Part shown: positions 31,640-40,949 of the stretch, one piece after another
Layout: the number at the start of each line of letters is the position of its first letter
Numbering within the stretch: position 1 is the first letter of the stretch
Assembly (NCBI RefSeq): GCF_004359215.1
Contig: NC_090611.1
Coordinates: 3,220,857-3,284,856, forward strand
DNA: 64,000 nt
Reading direction: 5' to 3'
Origin: Bremia lactucae
Taxonomy: Eukaryota > Oomycota > Peronosporomycetes > Peronosporales > Peronosporaceae
Program-made: the position numbers and the translations under genes
The notes under the pieces: model-generated
Told to the model about the DNA's origin: nothing
The model's database searches: none
What the model saw: the letters and a program-made list of their open reading frames with translations, nothing else

Positions 31640-32956
31640 GATTTGGAGCTTTTTCCATTTCATTTGAGTCCCAGTCCAATAGTGCTTAATGCCAAGCATG
31701 ATGAAACTTACCATTTGAGCTTTGCGTAAATGTAAAGAAGCATTCGTCGTGTTCCAATCATACGCTTGTACGTTTATTCCTGTGTGTAAATATGCTTGCC
31801 AAGCGCCATGCAGTCCCCCCCCCCCCGCTAGTACTTGCTGCAGTTTTCGTGTGACGGGAGGTGCTGAGGCTTATGGCAGTTGGTTTAAGTAGTCTTAGTC
31901 ACCGGCCCTCCGCGATGAATACCCCTCACATTCCCTTAAAAGTGAGATACACCCTTGTACTGAATATCTCAACTCATAGCTACCTTTCCTTTCGTCGAAG
32001 GGCTTGGCCCTGCCGCTGTCGCCAATAGGTGAGCTCAGTATCTTAATGTGGAAAATGCTTGTTGAAATGAAGGCTTTTGTTCGTGACTGCAAAGTTAGAC
32101 ATGATATGTATCGAATGGTGGACTTGATGTTTGTTACTCCAGGCTATCGTTATCAATTCAATTGAAGCAATTCAGTGGAGATACTAAACCATAAGCTCAG
32201 TGGGCAACTTAGGAGGGACATACGATACAAGGTGAGCGACCATACTCGAAGAGTACTCCAAATTCGTGCCATTTCGATTTTGTCTTAAGAAATATACATA
32301 CGGAGATATAAAAGCCGCAAAAGCATTGAACATTGTGGTTCGTACCGCATTATTTTACTTGTATCGATTTTGGTCGCCGTAAATATATCCCTTATGATAA
32401 ACACGCTGAAAGGTAAGAAAAACCCGTACTTGGCTTGATTTTTTGGCAGAGTAGGCTATATGTACTTGACACGAATGCAGTGTCAGCTCCTCATTGATTA
32501 CATTACACGATAAACTTCGATGGACACACCGGGGATTGAACCCGGGGCCTTCCGCATGCAAAGCGGACGCGCTACCACTGCGCTATGCGCCCGATGGAAA
32601 GTAGATCGGAATTTTCCTACTCCAAATTTGTTTAAATGACTTTAAAGACAACTTATGCACTGCTCCTTCTATCTTTTGAATTTCCATCCAATTTTTAATT
32701 TTTGTTATTTATAGCAATCAAAAACTCACATTTTTAACAGATTCTATTGACATGACATGTATATAATGCTTGTGGAGGAATTACTTGTGTCCGAGACTGT
32801 AATACCAAAAGTGGGTATATTGATTGAGTGTGTTATTTGTGAGTGAATTGATCTCACGCCTAGTCAGTCCTACGCAACGTTGCTGGCCATTCGTTCCATT
32901 GACGTAACTTTCCTTCTATGTAAGTCACAGCACAAAAATGAGGGACGCCACTTTCT
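31640..32956 (-). repeat. truncated copy B of the tRNA-Ala segment
   Basis: This is a direct repeat of 33960-35266 at an offset of 2310 bp over its right half; the left half shows small indels and substitutions (for example a run of about a dozen C at 31815, where copies A and C have CACCCTCCCC). It ends at base 32956, immediately before the undetermined base, at the position equivalent to 35266 in copy C. Confidence 0.88.
32521..32592 (-). tRNA. tRNA-Ala (anticodon TGC), copy B
   Basis: The reverse complement of the 28648-28719 gene, with no difference seen in any stem, the anticodon loop or the T loop. It lies in the truncated segment copy B, about 175 bp from a copia LTR start (32767). 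Confidence 0.95.
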
Positions 32957-32957
32957 N
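32957..32957. other. undetermined base, probable assembly join
   Basis: A single n separates copy B from copy C. It falls exactly at the end of one repeat copy and the start of another, as expected where two contigs were joined or a gap was closed within a repeat. True gap length is unknown. Confidence 0.85.
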
Positions 32958-33557
32958 CATAGCTTGTTGAAGTGTTTGTACCAAATATGTAAGTACGAGT
33001 TGAGAGAAAGTTTGTTGAAATTTCTAATCACATTGCAGTTTACTAGGGTCGTATATTACATAATTGACTAGGTGACTTCTCAATCTCGCCAGGGTAACAT
33101 TAGCCTATCTTAAATACATATATACAAAAGTGCTTGCGTGCCTTGGTGGAAAGGCTGTGAAGTGCGCATTCTCGTTTCACTACGTCAATCTGCTGAAAGT
33201 CCGCGCCATTTTTTAAATTTACAGAATTCTGTGCTTGAGCAATAATTTGTTGAGTTGTGTTTGTTGTGTGGTTGTTTTGATGAGTCAGTGGTCTAAGTCA
33301 ATTCGATATAAAAGCAAATTTTTGTTGCTCAAGCAGGCAGTAGCTGTCAGTTAGACCTAATGGGTGCGGATTCCATCTCCGCTTCGTGCAAATTTGAAAT
33401 TCTTGAGAAGTGCGGTACAAGAAGCCAAATCGACTCAAGGTTTCGAGGGATATATGACCTTGAAAAAAATACCTGTATAAAGAGCGGTACCTGAAAGAGA
33501 AAAAGAGAAATGGCATTTTCTCTCCGGTTTTTTCTTTCTGATTTTAAAGAAGGTCTA

Positions 33558-33885
33558 TGCTTGTAGAGTTGTTACTTGTGGCCGAGACTGTAAGACCAAA
33601 CGTAAGTATATGACGAGTGTGTTATTTGTGAGTGAAATGATTCACGTCTATTCATTCCTACAAAACGTTGCTGGCCATTTATTCCTATTGTCCATTGGTT
33701 TATAACCACATTACTTTCCTTATGTTGTAAGTTACAGCACAGAAATGGAGGACGTCACTATATGGCAGGTTAGCACTGATGAACCCCAAACAACAGTTCT
33801 CTAAAGGCTTAAACTTCCGGACATTAGCGAGGCTCGTATCCGCGACCTCTCGGTTAGTGCTGCCACAACTTTTGGGCAACAAGGA
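33558..33885 (+). repeat. copia LTR fragment in copy C
   Basis: Starts TGCTTGTAGAGTTGTTACTTG and follows the LTR at 2339-2802 through ACCTCTCGGTTAGTGCTG; similarity is lost after about 33885. Mirror image of 29660-29992. Confidence 0.7.
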
Positions 33886-34830
33886 AATAAAATCTAATCT
33901 AAATTTCCCCCCACTTAAACCATAGACAATCTACAGCGGTGATAAAATCGGGTGATCTGGAGCTTCTTCCATTCGATTTGAGTCCCAGTCCAAAAGTGCT
34001 TAATGCCAAGCATGATAAAACTTACCATTTGAGCTTTGCATAAATGTAAAGAAGCATTCGTCGTGTTCCAATCATACGCTTGTACGTTTAATCCTGTGTG
34101 TAAATATGCTTGACAAGCGCCATGCAGTCACCCTCCCCGCTAGTACTTGCTGCAGTTTTCATATGATGGGAGGTGCTGAGGCTTATGGCAATTGGTTTGA
34201 ATAGTCTTAGTCACTGGCCCTCCGCGATAAATACCCCTCACATTCCCTTGAAAGTGAGATACACCCTTGTACTGATTATCTCAACTCATAGCTACCTTTC
34301 CTTTCGTCGAAGGGCTTGGCCCTGCCGGTCGCCAATAGGTGAGCTCAGTATCTTAATGTGGATAATGCTTGTTGAAATGAAGGCTTTTGTTCGTGACTGC
34401 AAAGTTAGACATGATATGCATCGAATGGTGGACTTGATGTTTGTTACTCCAGGCTATCGTTATCAATTCAATTGAAGCAATTCAGTGGAGATACTAAACC
34501 ATAAGCTCAGTGGGCAACTTAGGAGGGACATACGATACAAGGTGAGCGACCATACTCGAAGAGTACTCCAAATTCGTGCCATTTCGATTTTGTCTTAAGA
34601 AATATACATACGGAGATATAAAAGCCGCAAAAGCATTGAACATTGTGGTTCGTACCGCATTATTTTACTTGTATCGATTTTGGTCGCCGTAAATATATCC
34701 CTTATGATAAACACGCTGAAAGGTAAGAAAAACCCGTACTTGGCTTGATTTTTTGGCAGAGTAGGCTATATGTACTTGACACGAATGCAGTGTCAGCTCC
34801 TCATTGATTACATTACACGATAAACTTCGA

Positions 34831-34902
34831 TGGACACACCGGGGATTGAACCCGGGGCCTTCCGCATGCAAAGCGGACGCGCTACCACTGCGCTATGCGC
34901 CC
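34831..34902 (-). tRNA. tRNA-Ala (anticodon TGC), copy C
   Basis: Identical by eye to copies A and B, with all stems paired and the G3:U70 pair present. It is the exact mirror of copy A. Whether it is a separate genomic gene or an assembly duplicate depends on the status of the join at 32957. Confidence 0.93.
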
Positions 34903-35076
34903 GATGGAAAGTAGATCGGAATTTTCCTACTCCAAATTTGTTTAAATGACTTTAAAGACAACTTATGCACTGCTCCTTCTATCTTTTGAATTTCCATCCA
35001 ATTTTTAATTTTTGTTATTTATAGCAATCAAAAACTCACATTTTTAACAGATTCTATTGACATGACATGTATATAA

Positions 35077-35541
35077 TGCTTGTGGAGGAATTACTTGTGT
35101 CCGAGACTGTAATACCAAAAGTGGGTATATTGATTGAGTGTGTTATTTGTGAGTGAATTGATCTCACGCCTAGTCAGTCCTACGCAACGTTGCTGGCCAT
35201 TCGTTCCATTGACGTAACTTTCCTTCTATGTAAGTCACAGCACAAAAATGAGGGACGCCACTTTCTTGATGGATAGCGCTAATGAAACCCAAACATCAGA
35301 AGCCTATAGGCTTAAACTTTCGGAAATTGACGGGAATTGAAAGCGTGTTCTCTCGAATGTGCTCACACATGTGCTCACACATCTTATCGACTGAGCTACA
35401 ATGTAGCTAACATTTAAGCAATTTTTTCCCTACTATTACCCCTAAGTTTGGTACAAACACTTAATCAAATTATGCAAATAAACTTATCTTTTCACACATG
35501 TGCACATATGTGATTTCAGAGTTGCAACATCACCTTCAACA
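35077..35541 (+). repeat. copia LTR, full-length solo copy (465 bp)
   Basis: Begins TGCTTGTGGAGG and ends CACCTTCAACA, the same length as the C1 LTR (464 bp). No pol sequence is attached, so it is a solo LTR. Its flanks (TATAA before, TGTCC after) do not form a target duplication. It contains GAGCTACAATGTAGC-type tRNA-like sequence near 35390. Confidence 0.75.
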
Positions 35542-36031
35542 TGTCCGACGATGCCGTAGACATCTCGATGATTTCACGTACCGAAGGTCAGGCTATCCAG
35601 TAACGCTGAAAACTACGCTGACGTTTTTCCCTGATATCTCCAGCATTTGCCAGCGACTGGAGTCTACAGCGAAGCTCATACGCGGAAATATACGTTTTGT
35701 TTCGTTCAATTCAGGTTTCAACTGCTTCTTCAGGATCATGCAGGTTTCGAAAGCAGCAATAATACTGCGTAGCGAAGCAATGTTGCAATACCTCTTCAAA
35801 GCGTTAGGAGTGGAAATAGCGATCTATGCATTTGCGTGTTTCCTTTTAATGCCGTTCGTGTTCGGTCTTAAACTTTAAACGATTGACATCCCGTACGGCT
35901 GTCCTCACACACTAGTAACACGAACGACTGCACTCAATTTAAACTCCAATTAGAGGGCGAGCAATATTTTATGTAGAAAGCCTAAAAGTGTGTATGATAT
36001 GAGATTGATCCTGATAGTAAGTCATATGGAT
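35542..36031. other. no gene recognised
   Basis: Overlapping open frames on both strands (35498-35878 plus, 35593-35799 minus) begin inside the LTR or lack any domain. Nothing else was assigned. Confidence 0.4.
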
Positions 36032-36295
36032 TGTAGGCGGGCACGTCGTAATGCGGCAACGCTCTACTTAGATACACACCCTAGCACAGCGAGAAGCGTG
36101 TTAACCTGCTTCTCTTGCGTGTAGTGAGGTAGTTGTGGAGGGCACGTTAGCGACCTCACCCAACACACTAAGTACTTTGATTAAGAGTCGTCACGGGAGC
36201 GGTAATATGGCTCCTCGTGCGCACTTATCAAGTAGCAAGTAGTTTTCAGACTGATTTATATTAAATCGTATTAAATATAAATTCCTATTTTAACC
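36032..36295 (+). repeat. gypsy LTR fragment
   Basis: Starts TGTAGGCGGGCACGTCG and follows the LTR at 10619 through GTGAGGTAGTTG, CTCACCCAACACACTAAG and GTGCGCACTT, then diverges near 36295. The second half of the LTR is missing. Confidence 0.7.
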
Positions 36296-36600
36296 AATCA
36301 AAATGTTATCTGGTAAACCAATTGCATCCTGATAACAAAACTCGTTTATTGCATCATATAACAAGAACGACAAATATTTTAGGGCAGATTTACTAAAACT
36401 CGTATAGGACATAATAAAGTAATGATACAGACTTTATAGATTCGGGCAGACTAACGTTTCCTGATTTTCTTAAGATCTAACGCTATTATTATTGCCGCAA
36501 GCAAAATCCTATCAGTCCTCGAGTACTAATCACAAATGCTGAGCTCGAGTTATATTACCCTTTTAACTTTTCAGCTTGGCCAAGCAAAATTAAGATAGTG
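36296..36600. other. no gene recognised
   Basis: AT-rich sequence without frames or repeat partners in the window. Confidence 0.4.
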
Positions 36601-36680
36601 TCAGCTATGGGATTTGAACCCGCGCGTTCGAGAATCTACGGCCTTAACGTAACCACTTAGCTCACTCGAGCAGCTAGAAA
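36601..36680 (-). other. tRNA-like pseudogene (Leu/Ser type)
   Basis: The minus strand carries CTCGAGTGAGCTAAGTGGTT (A-box-like) and CGCGCGGGTTCAAATCCC (B box with one change). Between them are AAGGCCGTAGATT-type anticodon-arm residues. Acceptor ends do not pair convincingly. The 5' flank (36680-36825) is conserved at 26.26-26.41 kb, where another tRNA-like remnant follows. Confidence 0.5.
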
Positions 36681-36820
36681 TTGGAAGAGCAACGCTGATA
36701 TTAATAATAAACATTTCATAACCTTTCTCCCATACAACCGTTCAAGCCTCCTTTACCCTCTCATCCGCAATTTGGTGAATTCTGCTGTGACTGCTCTGTT
36801 GCTCTGCCTTATCTCCAGCG

Positions 36821-38285
36821 CATTGTGAACGTAGAATTTGGCTCAAAAGGATGTATGCATGGTTAAATGCCGAAGCAAACAACAACTAATAATTTGTGAG
36901 ATCGGAGAGTAATTTGCAGCCGTGCCAACTGGTGCTGTTCATAGCACTTGTAGGTCTCGATCGAACGACCTTTGGGTTATGAGCCCTTCACGCTTCTTCT
37001 GCGCCAAAGTGCTGGATGCTGCATCCCAATTCACAGCAACCTTTCAAGATATTGGCCTGGCTTGTGCTACTAGCTATAATAGAGTGTGGTTACGCTTCTA
37101 TTCGATATATATAAGCCCGTAACATATTTGGTAATCCTCCAAGAGGCTTCATTATTCGTCATTCTTTGCGGGTTATTCGCAAGATGTCAACCAACCCGTG
37201 AAACGGTTCAATTTATTGAGGACGAATTCAGACATCTTCAGTTCACTGATGCCGTCAAGTATCATGGGATCGCTATTCCGCCGGCTACGTTATAGAAAAC
37301 TTTTACCGGTGGTGTGAAAAATAGATTCTGTTTGTCTAGTGGTCGCGAATACATCATTGTGAATGTAGAATATGGCTCAAAAGGATGTATGCATGGTTGA
37401 TTGCCGAGAGCAAACAACAATGAATAATTAGTGAGATCGAGTATTAATATGCAGCCGTGCCAACTGGTGCTATTCGTAGCACTTGTTGGTCTCGATCGAA
37501 CGACCTTTGGGTTATGAGCCCTTCAAGCTTCTTCTGCGCCAAAGTGCTGGATGTTGCATCCCAATTCACATCAACATGGCCTGGCTTGTCCTACTAGCAA
37601 GAAAGTGTGCAGCAAGAGAGTGTGCTTACGCTTTGACTCGATATATATGAGCCCGTAACATATTTGGTAATCCTCCAAGAGGCTTCATTATTCGTCATTC
37701 TTTGGGGTTATTCGCAAGATGCCAACCAACCCGTAAAACGTTCAGATTATTTTAGGACAAATTCAGACATCTTTAGTTCACTGATGCCGTATCATGGGAT
37801 CGCTATTTCGCCGGCTACGTCATGGAAAGCTTTTACCGGTGGTGTGAAATATAGATTATGCCGTCTAGTGGTCACGCATGCATCATTGCAAATGTAGAAT
37901 ATGGCTCAGAAGGATGTATGCATGGTTGATTGCCGAGAGCAAACAACAATTAATAATTATTGAGATCGAGGATTATTATGCAGCTGTGCCAATTGGTGCT
38001 GTTCATAGCACTTGTTGGTCTCGATCGAACGACCTTTGGGTTATGAGCCCAACACGCTTCTTCTGCGTCAAAGTATTGGATGTTGCGTTCCAAATTGCAT
38101 CAATGTTTAGAGATTTTGGCACGTCTTGCCTACTAGCAATAATAGCTGATGCTTACGCTTTTTTCGTTATTATAAGCCCGTCACATTTTTGGTAATCCTC
38201 CAAGAGGCTTCACTATTCATCATTCTTTGCGGGTTATCTAAAGATGCCAACCCGCAATGCGGTTCAGTTTATTGAGCACGACTGG
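36821..38285 (+). repeat. tandem array of about 530 bp units related to a gypsy LTR (2.8 copies)
   Basis: Units run 36821-37354 (534 bp), 37355-37883 (529 bp) and 37884 to about 38285 (partial). Each starts CATTG(T/C)(G/A)AA(T/C)GTAGAAT and contains CGAACGACCTTTGGGTTATG, CTCCAAGAGGCTTC and GCCGGCTACGT in the complete units. The start matches the LTR at 2202-2338. Units differ by scattered substitutions and small indels, so the array is not very recent. Confidence 0.85.
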
Positions 38286-38688
38286 AGAGTCGATCGAAAA
38301 GGATAAATATTCGCGTCTGCATACTCTAAAATCGATTAAAATAATTTAAGCTAATAATATCCCTTCACTTTTGCTTACTTGTTTATATACTTGCGAATAC
38401 GTATACTAAGACTGATGTCCAAAAAGGTGTTGCTGCATTTAAGAACAGTAGCCTTGACGTTAAGAAAACCCCAGCGCTCAGCTTGCATTCATCAAACACA
38501 CCTTAGAAAAATCTCAGATGAGGCGAACCTTTATCATGTTTAGGCCCGAAAAAGTGCTTGTACAAAACAATTGCTTTAAGCTGTGACAAATACCTCTTAC
38601 AACTCCCGCGGGATTCAAAACCAGCACTAAACAGCATAAGGACTGAGTTGTATAGGGTGAATTAAGTTCGTCTTGTTAAGCTTTGATT
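38286..38688. other. no gene recognised
   Basis: No open frame or repeat was assigned between the tandem array and the pogo element. Confidence 0.4.
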
Positions 38689-38690
38689 TA

Positions 38691-40875
38691 CAGTAGAACC
38701 CCTCTAAAGTAATACTCTTAGGACCGAAAAGTAATATTACTTTATGCGTTTTATTACTTTAGATGCCAACCTCTTCTCTCCAGAAAATTTTCGTTTAGGA
38801 AGCTCAATGTGCAGCTGACGCATTACCTAACCCTAACCCTCGACGTGAAGCTTCAACTTTGACACTTTAACTAAACTAAAATATTTAAAGAAGTACAGAA
38901 CGGGAACGGCAAATCTAAACGTCTAAGCAAGAACTGCAAACTTAACACAAAAAATGGCGAAAGCACACCTGAAGGTTGCTCATGCTCCTATCACTAATGA
39001 AATCCGCATAGCTATCAGTAAAAGGAAGCGTGATACCAGTGGAACACAGAAGGATATTGCACAATGGGTGGTAGAGAAATTTGGCATGACTGTCAGTCAA
39101 GCTGCGATTTCCAAGATTCTCAAGCAGCAGGAGCACTGGATCTCTTAAGGTGAAAAAGCTGGTGCAGGAGACGGAGCAAAAATTAGTATGGATGCGAAGC
39201 GTCAGAAGACTGTAGAATACCCTCTCATGGAAGAGGCACTTTACAAATTTGTGCGAACTTACGAAGATGTCATGGATCTCTCGGGTGAACTTTATAAAGA
39301 AAAGGGGAGAATTTTTTTGGAGAGACTGTACCCCGATCAAGACACAAATACGTTTCAATTCTCCAATGGCTGGTTGAACAGGTTCAAAGCTCGATATGGA
39401 ATCAAAGAGCGAGTGAGACATGGAGAGAGCGGTTCGGTTAACATGGAGATACTCGAGCAATCCTTACCCGCAATTCGAGAAGTTTTGGATCAGTATGAAT
39501 GGAAGGATATCTACAATATGGATGAAACGGGTTTGTTTTACCGACTTCAGGTATGTCGGGGCCAGTTGAAATCACTTTGGAAGCAACTTCAAATACTAAA
39601 ATTTATTGCCTCCTCGCGTTAGGCTGATCGTTCACTTGCAACGAAGCAACTGGAGGGCCGCAAGCAGCACAAGGAACGGCTAACTTTTGTTGTTTGTGCC
39701 AACGGAGATGGCTCAGATCGTGTCCCACTTTGGGTGATTGGGAAATACTTGAATCCCCGTTGTCTCAAAAATATCAACCGTCAGAACCTTGGCTGCCACT
39801 ACAGGGCAAACCCGAAGGCTTGGATGAACAGTGTATTGTTTTTGGAATGGCTACAATGGTTTAATCGGAGGATGGGGAGAAGACAGGTGCTGCTGATTAT
39901 GGACAATTGTCCTGCTCATGTTCCAATTGACAGCTTGCCGGAGCTGGCCAATGTTAAAAATCCTTTACCTGCCGCCCAACACAACTTCCCGAATTCAGCC
40001 TTGTGATGCAGGCATTATTCGAACTTTGAAGGCCTTTTACAGGAAAATTTTCAATCGCAACTTGCTAAGAGCATTGGAGCTGGATGAAACACTTGACAAT
40101 GTGGAAGCGCATAAAAAAGTGGATGTTTTGAAGGCGATGGTGTGGGCTGTGGAGGCCTGGAATATGGTGACCAAGGAAACTATTCGTAATTGTTTTAATC
40201 ACTGCAAAATTCGGACATCAAGCTTGAACATCCAAGTTCCTGCTAGGGCGACCGAACCCCCCGCAAATGTTGCAGATGACCTAATGTTACAGAATCATCA
40301 ACTGTACCGCAATCCAATGGACATCAACGCCATCCTCAACAACCCCTTGGAGAGAGAGGTCGCCTATAGTCCTGACGTAGAAGACATTGTGGCAGTAACA
40401 ATGGAAGAACATGGATTGTCTTTGCCTGTAGAAGTGGAAGGAGGGATTCCCGATGCGGTTGATAGCGAAGTGCCAGCCCCCGTGAAAGCCAAGGACGTCC
40501 TTGATGCAATAAGGTTGTGTAAACTGTACTTCATGCAGAGGAAGTGTGATACTTCCACGACTCACAGGAAACTGGATGAAGTTTTGGACGATTTTGAAAG
40601 GATACAGATTACTGGAAAGAAGCAAGTCACTCTCCATCGATTTCTCTCAAAAGCGGCAAAAGAAGTATAGTTATTTGAAAAATTTTTTTTTTTAGATACA
40701 ACTTAATATATTACTTTTGGGGTATGTGTCTACTAATAGTGGGACTTTAAAAATATTACTTTATTACTTTGGCAAAATATTACTATAACCTTAAGTCCCA
40801 ACTCGGGACCACGAAATTTTATTACTTAGGACGTATTATTACTTTAGAGCGTATTACTTTAGAGGGGTTCTACTG
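38691..40875 (+). mobile_element. pogo/Tigger-type DNA transposon with intact ends
   Basis: The element is bounded by a perfect 25 bp terminal inverted repeat starting CAGTAGAACCCCTCTAAAG (38691-38715 and 40851-40875) and flanked on both sides by TA (38689-38690 and 40876-40877), the target duplication of Tc1/mariner/pogo elements. Subterminal repeats of ATTACTTTA-type lie inside both ends. It encodes one transposase on the plus strand with limited damage, and its ends look functional. Confidence 0.92.
38954..40670 (+). pseudogene. pogo-type transposase, one stop and one frameshift, likely one intron
   Basis: The protein would bind the terminal repeats and catalyse cut-and-paste transposition. 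In order: N-terminal helix-turn-helix (TQKDIAQWVVEKFGMTVSQA), a CENP-B-type second DNA-binding domain (YPLMEEALYKF, NGWLNRFKARYGIKERVRHG), then the DDE_1 domain: first Asp in IYNMDETGLFYRL, second in VLLIMDNCPAH, third in PPNTTSRIQPCDAGIIRTLK. A TAA at 39146-39148 interrupts the first part in frame. A 72 nt GTATGT...TTAG stretch (39551-39622) sits in phase 0 inside the DDE domain and is best read as an intron. One extra A in a run of five (about 39955-39959) shifts the frame before the third Asp. The C-terminus ends at 40670. Confidence 0.9.
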
Positions 40876-40949
40876 TATTGGTTCCTCCATGAATTTGCGA
40901 TAGCTACACCATTATCCGTCATGAGTGTGTAAACCTGACTAGCGTGTAT

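Larger units (their letters stand above)
32958..35266 (-). repeat. 2.3 kb segment, copy C (inverted relative to copy A)
   Basis: Inverted counterpart of 28284-30592 with constant coordinate sum 63550 and no difference noticed. Similarity to copy A remains beyond 35266 but with several mismatches, giving a sharp identity boundary. The segment includes an LTR part (33558-33880), tRNA-Ala (34831-34902) and the first 190 bp of an LTR that continues to 35541. Confidence 0.9.

Noticed and set aside
31812..31826. Run of about a dozen C
   Set aside because: Probably a homopolymer expansion or sequencing error in copy B; copies A and C have an interrupted tract.
38828..38846. Two CCCTAA repeats resembling a telomere motif
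   Set aside because: Only two units, internal to the pogo element, and not the heptamer expected for oomycete telomeres.
38942..39460. 172-codon open frame on the minus strand
   Set aside because: Antisense shadow of the pogo transposase; composition is not protein-like and the sense strand carries conserved DNA-binding domains.
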